A stretch of DNA of 64,000 nt, from the NCBI GenBank assembly GCA_020072565.1, contig JAIQGI010000021.1, positions 62,001 through 126,000 of the forward strand. The letters run 5' to 3'. The notes beneath the pieces were generated by a model that searched no databases, had not been told where the DNA came from, and saw only the letters and a program-made list of their open reading frames with translations. This document shows positions 23,835 through 33,546 of this stretch, one piece after another. Positions within the stretch are counted from its first letter, which is position 1. Each line of letters begins with the position of its first letter. The position numbers and the translations under genes were made by a program. This DNA is from Terriglobia bacterium. GTDB lineage: Bacteria > Acidobacteriota > UBA6911.

Positions 23835-26546
23835 CTACTCGTTTCGCAACGCGAGCATGGGATCTACGCGAGTGGCCCGCCGCGCGGGCAGGTAGCACGC
23901 AGCAAGGGCGGCGATCGTTAAGAACATCGCCGCTCCTGCAAACGTCGCCGGATCGTTCGGCTTGACTTCGAAGAGCATGCCGCGCAGAACGCGTGTCAAG
24001 GCGAGAGCGCCAACCGTGCCGATGGCGATGCCGGAAACGGCGAGCCGCATCCCTTCTCTCAGAATCATGCGGAGGACGTCTGCCCGCTGCGCGCCGAGCG
24101 CCAAACGCACGCCAATTTCATGTGTCCGCTGGACGACGGAGTAGGAGATCACGCCGTAGATGCCGACGATCGCCAGGATCAATCCCAGGACGGCAAACGA
24201 TCCCACGAGCGCCGTCTGGAATCTCGGCTCCACCGAGGAATCTGCCAGGATCTGATCCACGGTTTCGATGTGAGTAACCGGCGCGTCCTTGTCCGCAGCC
24301 TGAATCACGCGCGTTATCACCGGGACCAGGGGCATTGGGTTTCCGGATGTCTGAACGATAATGTCCCACTGACTGCCTTCGGGTGCGAACGGGGTGTAGT
24401 ACTCCGGCATCGGCGATTCCTTCAGGGCGCGGTTGCGGACGGCATTTACGACACCGACGACTTCCATCCATTGGTGCCGTCCGTCCTTGTCCATCCTGAC
24501 GCTGAATCGCTTCCCGAGCGGATCCTCGGCAATATATTTGCGGGCAAAACTCTGGCTAACGATGGCCACCTGCGACCTCTCGTCTCCCGGTTCAAAATCA
24601 CGCCCCTTCAGTAGGCGGATTCCGAGGGTGGCGAAATAGCCTTGAGTAACGGAACCGCCGATTATCACCTGCTTGGCCGGCAGTTGATCACCCTCCCGGC
24701 CCTCGACGTACAGGCCGACGGGGCCTGAACCGGGGTAGCGAAATGTGGCGTAAGGTCCGCTGAACGGCCCGCCCAGGGAGAGCGCCGCGCGCTGTACTCC
24801 CGGAAGCGATCGGATCTCATGGAGCATCTCCTGGCCCGCCATCCGGCACTTCGTCGCCCCGTCCGTGCTGCTGCACGCCAAATCAGGAAACCTCGCCTTC
24901 ATGGTGAGAACGTGGTTCGAGTCTAGGCCGATGTCCGTGCTCATGAGCCGATAGAAGCTGCGCCCCATCAGCGCTCCCCCCACCACGACAATGACCGCCA
25001 GCAGCACCTCCATGATCACGAGCGCGCTTCGGAGGCGATACGGCCGCCTCATCGCAATTCCGGCAAACGAATCACCCAGGACGCCTCTCAGCGTGGCTCC
25101 CATGCGCCGGGACGATGCTTGTAAGGCCGGTGCCAGGCCGACCAGAACTGCCACCAGCAGCGAGATCCCCATTGTGAACCAGAGCACGCTGCCGTTCAGG
25201 TGGATGAGATCCACCCGCGGAGTATTCGGCGGGGCCAGGGCGCGCAGCAGCCGAACTCCCCACAGGGAAAGAAACAGGCCCAGTGCGCCGCCCGCCAGCG
25301 CGAGCAGGAGGCTCTCCGCCATGAGTTGCCTCAAGATGCGCGGGCGGGACGCGCCGAGCGCCTTTCGAATTGCTAGTTCGCGCTGGCGCGTCCATGACCG
25401 CGCCACCAACAGCGAAGTCACGTTTACGCAGGCCATCAATAGCACGAATCCCACCGCGCCCTCGAGAATCCACAGGCCGGTGCGCACGTTTGGATCGATT
25501 CCCAGATCAAGACTCTTGGCAGACAGGTTCATCAGTTCCGGACCCGCACGTTTGACATAAGCCTTCGGATAGGACTCCGCAAAACGGGCGGAGAGCGGTT
25601 GGAGCTGAGCATTGAGTTGGGCAAGGGTCGCAGCCTTTTTGAGCCGCGCAATGATGATCGAGTATCCTCCTTTTGACCCTTCCGCCGGAGACGAAACCTG
25701 GGGCACCCACATGCCGACGGCACTCCCGTCGTATTTCCCGGCCAGATAGGACAGATAGATGCCGGCGCCGAATTCTCTCGGCATTACGCCGAGGACGGAA
25801 TACGGCACATGATTGACGGAAATGTCGCGCCCGACAATACCAGGGTCGCCGCCGAACTCGTCCATCCAGAGACGGTAGCTCAGGACCGCCACGTGGTCAT
25901 TCCCGGCCTGAATGTCTTCGGCAAGGATGGGCCTTCCGATCAGGGGCCTGGTTCCCACGAGCGGGAAGAAATCGGCGGAAACGTGTGCAGCCGAGACCTG
26001 CGTCGGCGTCTTGCCTGCTCCAAGGGGCAGGCGGCCTAGTTCGTAGGTCGCGATGTGCTCCAGCGTGTTACATTGCTGCCGGATGGCGTTCAGCTCCGCG
26101 TAGGCTACATATATAGCCACCTGTTCCCGCCGTATCGTCACCAGGCTTGAGGAGTCCCGATAAGGCAGCGGCCGCAGGAGGATTCCATATACCGCGCTAA
26201 AAATCGCCGAATTGGCGCCAATGCCGAGCGCCAGGGTCAGGACAGCGATGGCGGTGAACCTAGGCGATTTGCGCATCATGCGCCAGCCGTAACCGAGGTC
26301 CCGCCTGAACTCAGCTGCCCATCGGATTGCGCACGTTTCCCGGCATGCTTCCTTCGACTGCTCTAGGCCACCCAAGGCAATGAGTGCCTGGCGCCGGGCT
26401 TCCTCGCGACTCATCCCCTGACGAAGGTTTTGTTCCATCTCCATCTGCAGGTGGAATTCCAATTCCTTGTCAAACGAGGACTCTGATTCTGAACGTCGCG
26501 CAAGGTGAATCACACGCCACACAAAAGCACGAATCGATGCCAGCAT
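23835..26546 (-). CDS. ADOP-family ABC transporter permease (MacB/FtsX-like), copy 2
   Basis: 903 aa from the ATG at 26546 (GGAGAG upstream; an in-frame TTG at 26570 is less likely). The N-terminus ([36 protein letters not shown], in parts) is the ADOP-specific leader. It is followed by the first membrane helix ([20 protein letters not shown]), a periplasmic MacB_PCD-like domain and two FtsX-like blocks of four helices, each beginning near LARSWTRQRELAIRKALGA or VQRTHEIGVRLALGAQ. Length is typical. ADOP genes usually lack an adjacent ATPase and lie next to PadR, as here. Transported substrate unknown. Confidence 0.9.
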   Translation of the reverse strand: MLASIRAFVWRVIHLARRSESESSFDKELEFHLQMEMEQNLRQGMSREEARRQALIALGGLEQSKEACRETCAIRWAAEFRRDLGYGWRMMRKSPRFTAIAVLTLALGIGANSAIFSAVYGILLRPLPYRDSSSLVTIRREQVAIYVAYAELNAIRQQCNTLEHIATYELGRLPLGAGKTPTQVSAAHVSADFFPLVGTRPLIGRPILAEDIQAGNDHVAVLSYRLWMDEFGGDPGIVGRDISVNHVPYSVLGVMPREFGAGIYLSYLAGKYDGSAVGMWVPQVSSPAEGSKGGYSIIIARLKKAATLAQLNAQLQPLSARFAESYPKAYVKRAGPELMNLSAKSLDLGIDPNVRTGLWILEGAVGFVLLMACVNVTSLLVARSWTRQRELAIRKALGASRPRILRQLMAESLLLALAGGALGLFLSLWGVRLLRALAPPNTPRVDLIHLNGSVLWFTMGISLLVAVLVGLAPALQASSRRMGATLRGVLGDSFAGIAMRRPYRLRSALVIMEVLLAVIVVVGGALMGRSFYRLMSTDIGLDSNHVLTMKARFPDLACSSTDGATKCRMAGQEMLHEIRSLPGVQRAALSLGGPFSGPYATFRYPGSGPVGLYVEGREGDQLPAKQVIIGGSVTQGYFATLGIRLLKGRDFEPGDERSQVAIVSQSFARKYIAEDPLGKRFSVRMDKDGRHQWMEVVGVVNAVRNRALKESPMPEYYTPFAPEGSQWDIIVQTSGNPMPLVPVITRVIQAADKDAPVTHIETVDQILADSSVEPRFQTALVGSFAVLGLILAIVGIYGVISYSVVQRTHEIGVRLALGAQRADVLRMILREGMRLAVSGIAIGTVGALALTRVLRGMLFEVKPNDPATFAGAAMFLTIAALAACYLPARRATRVDPMLALRNE

Positions 26547-26615
26547 CTTTGCTCTCCGCTTCGCGCTCAAAAATGACTCAGTGTTGTCCAGTTGCGACGG
26601 TATGAACGCACTACC

Positions 26616-29276
26616 TCATTCATTCCGTAGCGAGGCTATCGGATCCGTGTTGGTGGCGCGCATGGCAGGGAAAAAACCAGCCAGCGCAGTCACCAAAGCT
26701 ATTATCATGGTAACAGCGATCAGGGTCGGTGCGTCGTGCGGGCCGATACCAAAAAGAAGGCTCGCAAGGAATCGCGTCAACGCCAGGGATAACAGCAGGC
26801 CGGTGGCCAAGCCGAGAAACGCCGATGTCATTACTTGCGCCAAAATCATCCGGACGATTTCCGATGGACGCGCTCCAAGGGCAACCCGAATCCCTATCTC
26901 GCAGGTCCTGAGGCCGACAGAAAATGAGACCACCCCATACACACCGACTGCCGCCAGCAGGGTTCCCATCACTGCAAAGAGCCCAACCAGGGTGGAATAG
27001 AAACGGGGTTGATCCACTGATTCCCAAAGGATATCTTCCACGCGCTGGACCCGCTGGATCAGCGCTGTTTTGTCAACAGACAGAATTCGACTACGCATTT
27101 CCGGGATCAGCCTGGCCGAATCCGACCGGGTTTGTACTATCAGTGAAAAGTAGCTGCTTCCTCGATGCAGCCGGTAAAGGGTGAGACGCGGCGGTTGCTG
27201 CAACCCATGCTGTCTCACGTCCCGCACAACGCCGACAACCGGAACCCAAGGAAGGGAACGAGGACCCAAATGGAGCCGCTTGCCGATCGGATTTTCCCCG
27301 GGCCAGAGCATGCGAGCAAGCGACTCGCTCACAATCAACTCAGCCGGCCAATCGCGCTCAGATTCTACAAACGTCCTGCCTTTCAAAATCTCAAGGCCCA
27401 TGGTCCGGAAGTAGTCTGGGCTCACGCGTGCATCGTCAAGGTCTTCAATAGTATCCCCTAGACCCGCCGGAGGTTCCTGTTCTAACAAACCCTTCGTGCG
27501 CAACGAAGAAGAGCCTGCTACGCCGGTCAACGGCAACGAGCTGACTACGCATGAAGACACCACTTGGGGAAGAGCATTAATGCGGCGCAAGATGTCTTCG
27601 TAAGCCAATGGCGAGCCCTCCGGCCCTTGACCAAGCGAGAGCTGGAATATGAGCAGGTTTTTCCGCTGAAATCCCGGATCAACGCTTATTAGCCTCACGA
27701 AACTGTTGATCAACAGGCCGGCCCCAGTCGCTAGGACGAGCGCCAGGGCTATCTCGGAAATCATGAGCGCATTGCGGTATCGGCTATGCGGTTTTCCTCT
27801 ATTCCCATGTGCCCACTTCAAGGTCGAATTGAGATCGAGCCGCCAGGCGCGCAGCGCGGGAGCGAGCCCGAAAAGAACACTTGTCAAAATGGATAAGCCC
27901 ATGGCGAACGCGAATACTCGGAAATCAACATTGACTTCGAGGACGCGCGGAATCGTTTCCGGACATGCGGCGACAATCAGGTCGATGCCCCACCTCACTG
28001 CCAGGAAGCTGAGCACGCCGGCAACCAGGGCAAGAACTCCGCTTTCAGTCAACTGCTGCTTCAGAAGACGCATGCGGCCGGCGCCGACCACGGCTCGGAC
28101 TGCAAATTCCCTTTCTCGACCAAGCGCCCGGGCGAAAAACAGATTTGCGACGTTGGCGCAGGTGATTAAGAGCACAAGCCCGACTGCTCCAAGCAATAGC
28201 TTCATCGGGCCCTCAATATTACCGACGATTTCTTCCCGCAGCGGCACAACCGTGACGCCTGATTTCGCTACTCCGACGGGCCCGCGATTTTCCTGTGCCA
28301 GCCGGCTCGCGATCAAAACCATTTCAGTGTAAGCCCGGTCGAAAGGCACTCCAGGCATTATTCGCGCGACTACCTGCAGCCAGCTGGCTGCGTTGCTGAG
28401 CGATCTCATCTCTGGAGCTATTGGAACCCAAAGTTGAGGTTGCTGAAATGCATACTCCGGCCGTGTAAGCCCAGGGAGTACTGGCCTAAAATCAGGCGAC
28501 AAAACGCCTGCCACTGTATAGCTCTTCCCGTTCAGTTGGAGTCCGCGTCCGACGACGGAAGGATCCGATCCGAAGCGATCCCTCCAAAATTGATCGCTGA
28601 TGACAGCCACGGGTGCCGCGCCATTTTGCTCGTCTGAAGCAAGGATGGTTCTACCAAGGGCGGCATTGATACCAAGCGTCGTGAAAAAGGTGCCCGAGAC
28701 GGTGGCTCCCGGAATGATCTCTTTGGTGCCCGACTGGTCGAAGACGAAACCTCCGGAACTGTAGGCAGCGATATCCTCAAAGTTCGATCTTGCCGCCCGC
28801 CAATCGGAGAAGTTGAAATAGGAAACCCGCTGATTCGTGCCGCGCCGGATGTCCTTCTGCCAAATCATGACGAGTGAGCCGGGATCTTTATAAGGCAGCG
28901 GCCGCAAAATAACTGCATTGACCACACTGAAAATTGCGGTGTTGGCTCCAATTCCCAACGCCAGCGTGATGATAGCCACTATCGTGAAGCTCGGATTTCT
29001 TCGCAATATGCGGACTGTGTAACGCAGATCCTGTTGGAGTTCATCCAGTAAGCGGATTCGGCGGGTGTCGCGATATTCCTCCTTCGTTTGCTCCAAGCCA
29101 CCCAAAGCGATAAGCGCTTGCCGCCTGGCTTCTTCGGGACTCATGCCCTGACGCAGATTTTTTTCGACCTCCATCTGCAGATGAAACTCCAGCTCGTTCG
29201 CAAGAGTAGCCTCTGATTTGGTCCGGCGATTGAGATGAATAACCCGCCACAGGAACGCTCGAATGGATGCCAGCAT
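26616..29276 (-). CDS. ADOP-family ABC transporter permease (MacB/FtsX-like), copy 1
   Basis: 886 aa from the ATG at 29276, preceded by GGGAGG at good spacing. It has the same architecture as the downstream copy: ADOP leader with [23 protein letters not shown], first helix [20 protein letters not shown], large periplasmic domain, and two FtsX-type four-helix blocks. Identity to copy 2 is high in the leader and the permease cores and low in the periplasmic domain, suggesting an old duplication. The gene lies between PadR and copy 2 in one minus-strand operon. Confidence 0.9.
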   Translation of the reverse strand: MLASIRAFLWRVIHLNRRTKSEATLANELEFHLQMEVEKNLRQGMSPEEARRQALIALGGLEQTKEEYRDTRRIRLLDELQQDLRYTVRILRRNPSFTIVAIITLALGIGANTAIFSVVNAVILRPLPYKDPGSLVMIWQKDIRRGTNQRVSYFNFSDWRAARSNFEDIAAYSSGGFVFDQSGTKEIIPGATVSGTFFTTLGINAALGRTILASDEQNGAAPVAVISDQFWRDRFGSDPSVVGRGLQLNGKSYTVAGVLSPDFRPVLPGLTRPEYAFQQPQLWVPIAPEMRSLSNAASWLQVVARIMPGVPFDRAYTEMVLIASRLAQENRGPVGVAKSGVTVVPLREEIVGNIEGPMKLLLGAVGLVLLITCANVANLFFARALGREREFAVRAVVGAGRMRLLKQQLTESGVLALVAGVLSFLAVRWGIDLIVAACPETIPRVLEVNVDFRVFAFAMGLSILTSVLFGLAPALRAWRLDLNSTLKWAHGNRGKPHSRYRNALMISEIALALVLATGAGLLINSFVRLISVDPGFQRKNLLIFQLSLGQGPEGSPLAYEDILRRINALPQVVSSCVVSSLPLTGVAGSSSLRTKGLLEQEPPAGLGDTIEDLDDARVSPDYFRTMGLEILKGRTFVESERDWPAELIVSESLARMLWPGENPIGKRLHLGPRSLPWVPVVGVVRDVRQHGLQQPPRLTLYRLHRGSSYFSLIVQTRSDSARLIPEMRSRILSVDKTALIQRVQRVEDILWESVDQPRFYSTLVGLFAVMGTLLAAVGVYGVVSFSVGLRTCEIGIRVALGARPSEIVRMILAQVMTSAFLGLATGLLLSLALTRFLASLLFGIGPHDAPTLIAVTMIIALVTALAGFFPAMRATNTDPIASLRNE

Positions 29277-29286
29277 CGCCGCCTCC

Positions 29287-29622
29287 CTACGCGCCCTCAA
29301 GTACCCTGTTGATGATTGCCATCATGCGCTCCCAGCTCTCCGTTTCCGCGCGGAGCTGTTTGCGCCCCGCCTTGGTGATGGAATAGAACCGCGCCTTGCG
29401 GTTCTGGTCGGATATTCCCCACTCCGCCGCGATCCAGCCGCGTTGTTCAAGGCGCAGTAGTGCGGGATAAATGGTGCCCTGGGTCAGTTGAAGGGCATCG
29501 TCGGACACCTGCTGAATGCGACGCGATATGCCCCAGCCGTGCATCGGTCCTATGGTTTCCAAGGTCTTGAGTACGAGGAGGTCGAGAGTGCCCTGCAATA
29601 CTTCGGATTTAGGTTGCGTCAT
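29287..29622 (-). CDS. PadR-family transcriptional regulator
   Basis: 111 aa, ATG at 29622. It shows the PadR winged helix: [25 protein letters not shown], then [19 protein letters not shown] and [12 protein letters not shown] (quoted in parts). In Acidobacteria this class typically sits in front of ADOP permease genes and represses them until a small-molecule ligand binds. It ends about 10 nt before the permease start, so the three genes form an operon. Confidence 0.92.
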   Translation of the reverse strand: MTQPKSEVLQGTLDLLVLKTLETIGPMHGWGISRRIQQVSDDALQLTQGTIYPALLRLEQRGWIAAEWGISDQNRKARFYSITKAGRKQLRAETESWERMMAIINRVLEGA

Positions 29623-29651
29623 GGCTCACTCCTGTAGACGGTCGTAAGCAC

Positions 29652-29680
29652 ACCTTAAAGCCCTGGCGAGCAACTGTCAA
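29652..29680 (-). promoter_or_regulatory. Promoter of the padR-ADOP operon
   Basis: Minus-strand -35 TTGACA (29675-29680), 17 nt spacer, -10 TAAGGT (29652-29657), 30 nt before the padR start. Confidence 0.65.
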
Positions 29681-29862
29681 TGAAAAACAGAATGTGAGAT
29701 TGGAATTTGACAAAGAATCGGCGTCTGAACAACAGTGGAGGCGTCCTTCCCGTTTTGACGGCGACGGGATTAACCTGGCTATGGTGCCGTCAAATACGAC
29801 ATACATGCTGCAGGCGGCGCCGTCGAGAACTGGCGTTCTGTTGCTGCGGCGTTTTCAAATTT

Positions 29863-30048
29863 TCATTCATGCGATTTCGCGACGTTGATATGCTCGATCA
29901 GCCAGTGGCGTCGCATGTGCCTGTTCCAACAGGTCTGCGCAGCAAAGCGCCGCGCCTCCCCCCAGCGGATGTTCCTCCGAATCTGGTCCTCGATCTTGGC
30001 CAGTTCGGCCTCCCATTTCACGACTCGCTCGGCTTTAGCTGTATTCAT
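29863..30048 (-). CDS. Small basic hypothetical phage protein, end of operon B
   Basis: 61 aa from the ATG at 30048, with GGAGG 7 nt upstream. Helical and rich in Arg, Trp and His (WEAELAKIEDQIRRNIRWGE). No family recognised. It is the last element gene before the chromosomal-type PadR-ADOP block. Confidence 0.5.
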   Translation of the reverse strand: MNTAKAERVVKWEAELAKIEDQIRRNIRWGEARRFAAQTCWNRHMRRHWLIEHINVAKSHE

Positions 30049-30210
30049 CCTTCCACCTCCCCTGAAATCCATGAATCTCATGCGGTCAGGGCTGAGCATC
30101 ATCTGTTCATGCTCGTGAGCGTTTGAATTTCTCAGTTGGATGCGCCCGCGCGGTCGGCTTCGATTTGCATCGGAGCTCGCGGAAGCCAGGCGCCCAATCG
30201 CACACCTTTT

Positions 30211-30822
30211 TTAGACCGCTGCTGATTCGTGGCGCTCCTCTTCTATAAGGACAGCGCAAACGCGTTCCGCAAGCTCCGAGGAAATCCAGCGCAGGCTAAT
30301 TTCCACCTCATTGGAGTACTCGCTGATTTTGATGTCTGCGTACCCATTGCTCAGATTGCGCGGATGAATCTGGAAATCGGAGCCGGCTCCATTGTTTTGT
30401 GAGACCCGGCAGCCGAGGATGTCGGCGAGTTTGCTGGCGATGCGCTCTGCCTCCGTCCGTTGTCGCTGACGCTCGGCAATGTCTTCGGCGGCCTTTTGGA
30501 AAGCCTCCCGATATTGGGGAAGCAGCCTGCGCTCGATCTCCTTGGCCACCGCCTTGGCTGGTCGAGTAGGCGCGACCGTGATCCTCAGGTTATCAGGCCA
30601 GCTGACGCTGAAATGATTGCCATTATTCTGTTGGGGCCTGCTCCCGATGATCGTGATCCGGCTGTGATCCCAATAACCGTTGTTCAGGTAAAGCTTCATC
30701 CCGTCCGGCCCTTGGATATCCGCGCTATCCCGTCTGTCCGATTCCCGATCGCAGTACGTCCAGCCCAGTTCTGCTGCCACCGCTCTGGCAAAGGATTGGA
30801 ATTCATCCGCTGGTAATGACAT
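30211..30822 (-). CDS. Hypothetical phage protein
   Basis: 203 aa from the ATG at 30822, with GGGGAGG upstream; a longer frame to 30939 has no ribosome site. Two similar-looking parts: residues about 20-105 (a YLNNGYWDHSRITIIGSRP core) and 140-200 (an ISEYSNEVEISLRWISSELAE core), joined by a charged helix (KAAEDIAERQRQRTEAERIASKLADIL, in parts). The two halves may be a repeat of one alpha/beta fold. Function unknown. Confidence 0.55.
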   Translation of the reverse strand: MSLPADEFQSFARAVAAELGWTYCDRESDRRDSADIQGPDGMKLYLNNGYWDHSRITIIGSRPQQNNGNHFSVSWPDNLRITVAPTRPAKAVAKEIERRLLPQYREAFQKAAEDIAERQRQRTEAERIASKLADILGCRVSQNNGAGSDFQIHPRNLSNGYADIKISEYSNEVEISLRWISSELAERVCAVLIEEERHESAAV

Positions 30823-30832
30823 GACGCCTCCC

Positions 30833-31030
30833 CTAGAAAAGCCCTCTGTTTTCAAACATCGGCGCCGATTTTTGCAGCCGCCGCTTTCGATCCAAGCCAA
30901 GCATGGTTCGTTTGCTCTGGTTTGGGGTTTCGGGCGCACGGAGCACCCGGTTGATGACCTCGTTGCGTACCGTTTCGCGCTGCCGGTTCTGTGCTTCGGT
31001 CATATCCTTTGCCAATTCGTCGAGTTTCAA
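30833..31030 (-). CDS. Small hypothetical phage protein
   Basis: 65 aa using the TTG at 31030, which overlaps the upstream stop (TTTGA) and has GGAGGAG 7 nt upstream. Helical and basic; Lys/Arg-rich C-terminus. No family recognised. Confidence 0.45.
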   Translation of the reverse strand: MKLDELAKDMTEAQNRQRETVRNEVINRVLRAPETPNQSKRTMLGLDRKRRLQKSAPMFENRGLF

Positions 31031-31698
31031 AATGGCTCCTCCATTTCTACCGGGTCGAAACATCCTTCTGCCCGGGTCAGGTTCTCGATTTGCTGCCGGA
31101 GCGTCTCGTTTTCCTTCAGCAGTTCGTTGATGCGCAGTTCCAGGTAGTCTTCATTCCTAATGTGTACTTCTTGCGGCTCTTGAGACCAGTTGACCTTCTT
31201 CTGGTCCTTCAGGTACTCGAGCAGGCTGTCGGCGTCCTGCACCGGGTAGCCGTATCCGGCAAGTTCCGTGGCGATCGAATCAACACTGTTCGTGCTGGCG
31301 TGCCGGAAAATGCGACGGCGGATGCTGGCCGACAGAAACTCATGGAATTCCGTCCACCAGCCCGCCCTGCGGAGCTTGCGTGGATTGATGCCGCCGAGAT
31401 ACTGAATCGCGCACAGGATGTTCTTGTAAGGATTGGGCAGAAACGGTTTCTTCTTGCCGGGCGACTTCAACAGTTTCGGTGTCGGCGGCGCCGGCAGATT
31501 CCTCATAAATTCCGTCGGGATTCCCAACTTGTGAGCCTTCATCACGCAACAGCGGCAGAGCGGATCTTCATTCAAGCTGGCTGGTGCGGTCCCGGTTCCA
31601 GGTATGTTGTCGCAAAGCGTTTTCGCGTCGCCGGTCCCGATCATGTGCGCCATTGACCGCTGCTTCTTCCGGTTCCACGAAATCAACTGCACTTGCAT
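31027..31698 (-). CDS. Hypothetical phage protein with C-terminal coiled coil
   Basis: 223 aa from the ATG at 31698, with GGAG upstream. Near the start is a cysteine cluster (DPLCRCCVMKAH). The C-terminal 60 residues (DYLELRINELLKENETLRQQIENL, in parts) form a leucine-zipper-like coiled coil. Function unknown. Confidence 0.55.
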   Translation of the reverse strand: MQVQLISWNRKKQRSMAHMIGTGDAKTLCDNIPGTGTAPASLNEDPLCRCCVMKAHKLGIPTEFMRNLPAPPTPKLLKSPGKKKPFLPNPYKNILCAIQYLGGINPRKLRRAGWWTEFHEFLSASIRRRIFRHASTNSVDSIATELAGYGYPVQDADSLLEYLKDQKKVNWSQEPQEVHIRNEDYLELRINELLKENETLRQQIENLTRAEGCFDPVEMEEPF

Positions 31699-31711
31699 GC
31701 TTGCTCCGGTC

Positions 31712-32041
31712 TTAGTGATCTCCAGCCGGCCCCATTCGGTAGCCTTCGCTCGTAACCACATAGGTCATCGTCCGAGTGTCCAGGCGAACCCAGGGAACCG
31801 TCGCCGTGAAATACTCGATTGCGGCACAGGCGCCCATCACCGCCTCGCCCGGCATCGTTGCTGCGATCGGGCCCTTCCAGTCCTGCGGGTCCGCCAGCTT
31901 CTCGAAAATCTTGCGAAGATCGGATACCCGGAAATCCTGATAGAACGTCCGGTCTTCCCAGCTGCGGTCATACGGACAGTCGGGCTGGTGCCCAGAATCT
32001 GACAGCCCGCACCACATACAGGTTTTCAATTCGCAGACCAT
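31712..32041 (-). CDS. Hypothetical phage protein with N-terminal zinc knuckle
   Basis: 109 aa, ATG with AGGAGG 7 nt upstream. The start MVCELKTCMWCGLSDSGH has a CxxC pair followed by a CPY cysteine, a probable zinc site. Otherwise unrecognised. An operator-like palindrome lies just upstream, inside the end of the previous gene. Confidence 0.5.
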   Translation of the reverse strand: MVCELKTCMWCGLSDSGHQPDCPYDRSWEDRTFYQDFRVSDLRKIFEKLADPQDWKGPIAATMPGEAVMGACAAIEYFTATVPWVRLDTRTMTYVVTSEGYRMGPAGDH

Positions 32042-32052
32042 GGCAGCACCTC

Positions 32053-32346
32053 CTATGTAATCAATGCATTGTCAATGCACGCATGTCCTAAAGAAACACA
32101 ACTCGGCGCGTGATCGCCACCCACGATGCCGCATTCCTCGCAGCCTGACTTCCTGGCACAGTCCGGGCACAGGTGGCCTTTACTGTCGAGAGCGACTATG
32201 CAGTACTCGCACATACGGATCCCACACTCTTCGCATCGTACCCATTCATAGTCTGTGTCCTTGCAGAAGGGGCAATATGCCGGAAGCTGCCCGGCCTCTA
32301 TCGCGATCTCATGCTTGTCAATTTCCACGTCGATTCTGGTCATCAT
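32053..32346 (-). CDS. Zinc-finger-rich hypothetical phage protein
   Basis: 97 aa with six CxxC-type pairs (CPFC, CEEC, CEYC, CPDC, CEEC and single Cys/His residues), suggesting two or three zinc ribbons. Its last residues (CIDNALIT) are encoded by an operator-like sequence TTGACAATGCATTGAT. Function unknown; zinc-ribbon proteins of this kind in phages may bind nucleic acids. Confidence 0.55.
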   Translation of the reverse strand: MMTRIDVEIDKHEIAIEAGQLPAYCPFCKDTDYEWVRCEECGIRMCEYCIVALDSKGHLCPDCARKSGCEECGIVGGDHAPSCVSLGHACIDNALIT

Positions 32347-32405
32347 CTTTTGGGCCTCATTATTTGCGCGTGTGCCGGGGTCGCCAATTCGAATGGCGAT
32401 GCGAG

Positions 32406-32609
32406 TCAGGCTCCCCAGATCGCCATGTGTCCCACCTTGTTTCCGTTGATGTCGCGCAACGCCTGGCTGTGGCCCGGCGAGAAATGCGGGTTACATTCGA
32501 TCCGGTTAGCAAGGTCCCGGAGAATCCGGGCCGCCTCGTGCCTCTCGGCTCCCGGACCATCCTCCGTAAATGCGGCATTTTCCATTTCAACCTCGATCTT
32601 CATCCTCAT
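32406..32609 (-). CDS. Small hypothetical phage protein
   Basis: 67 aa, ATG at 32609 overlapping the radC-like stop by 4 nt. The sequence (ERHEAARILRDLANRIE...GHSQALRDINGNKVGHMAI, in parts) resembles small phage proteins with a helix followed by a beta hairpin. Function unknown. Confidence 0.5.
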   Translation of the reverse strand: MRMKIEVEMENAAFTEDGPGAERHEAARILRDLANRIECNPHFSPGHSQALRDINGNKVGHMAIWGA

Positions 32610-33091
32610 TGCAGTCCCTCCATCTGCCCGAGCAGCCCCGCATCAGCGAAGCTGAAATAGTCAGACTCTCCGATGATGATGTGATCCAAGAGCCGGATGC
32701 CCAGCAGCTTGAATGCCTTCGCAAGCCTTTCGGTGCACTGTCTATCTTCCGTGGAGGGAGCGGCGTCCCCACTCGGATGGTTGTGGATTCCGATGACCGC
32801 CGCTGCATTGTGCACCACAGCAGGTTTGGCTGCCTCCCTGGGGTGCACGACCGAGGTGCTTATCGAGCCGACAGATACGGTGTTCATGCCGATCAGCTTA
32901 TTTTTCGAATCGAGCATGAGAACGATGAAGTGCTCACGATCAAATTCTCGCGTGAGCGGCCGCATGATTTCGAATACCTCACGGGAGTTGCTGAACCTCT
33001 GGTGCGGAGAAGCAACGAAGCCTTCACGTACCAAGGAGACTCTGTAACACGGAATGCGATACTGCTTCAGAACCTCGGTTTTGGCGTCCAT
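32606..33091 (-). CDS. RadC-family JAMM (MPN+) protein
   Basis: 161 aa. The metal site H103-N-H-P-S-G-D109 followed by PS-x-x-D116 is the JAMM signature of RadC/YeeS proteins. The N-terminal helix-hairpin-helix of chromosomal RadC is missing, as usual for short phage or plasmid copies. The true cellular role of RadC is debated; in mobile elements these proteins are linked with recombination or anti-defence. It is the first gene behind the strong promoter at 33139-33167. Confidence 0.88.
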   Translation of the reverse strand: MDAKTEVLKQYRIPCYRVSLVREGFVASPHQRFSNSREVFEIMRPLTREFDREHFIVLMLDSKNKLIGMNTVSVGSISTSVVHPREAAKPAVVHNAAAVIGIHNHPSGDAAPSTEDRQCTERLAKAFKLLGIRLLDHIIIGESDYFSFADAGLLGQMEGLQ

Positions 33092-33138
33092 GATTTCCCC
33101 TGGTTGTTTGTTTGTGTTTTTTGTTTCTTCACACTGCC

Positions 33139-33167
33139 AGTATAATGCATTGTCTGTGCGTTGTCAA
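33139..33167 (-). promoter_or_regulatory. Strong promoter of the radC-led operon
   Basis: Minus-strand -35 TTGACA, 17 nt spacer, -10 TATACT. The spacer contains GACAATGCAT, part of the repeated palindrome but moved next to the -10, so this is a variant operator layout. ATTAGA directly upstream of the -35 is shared with the promoters at 44441 and 48073. Confidence 0.75.
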
Positions 33168-33546
33168 TCTAATATGCGGCTGGTCCTGAAGTGAAAACCC
33201 ACGAAATTCCGGACGTCCGTCGTTACCAATAACTAGAGCGAGTCTGATTCTGTTAAATTCTAGGAGCCGCTCCCTTTCGGCGCAATTACATCATTGCCTG
33301 TTGAATCGGAAGTCGGACCGAAATGAACTCAGATGCTTTTGGCGTGCGGGCCAGCAGGATTCGCGGGATCCTCGTCAATGAAATTCCAGCGAAGAACAGG
33401 TACAATATCCGGAGCGCGCTCAGTCGCATACGGAGGTTGGATTCTGTGCTTGCTTGACAAAGCTCGCATAAACAGGCTATGCGACAGCACATCTGCTTGC
33501 GCAAGAGCAGAGGCATCAGGTGGGAAGATAGCCAAGGGCGGGTCAA
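33168..33546. other. Intergenic region left of the Shedu-like gene
   Basis: 379 bases between element operon B and a + strand cargo block. A possible + strand -35 TTGACA near 33453 precedes a weak -10 (CTATGC) at 17 nt spacing. Overlapping short frames on both strands look like shadows. No repeats or RNA recognised. Confidence 0.4.
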
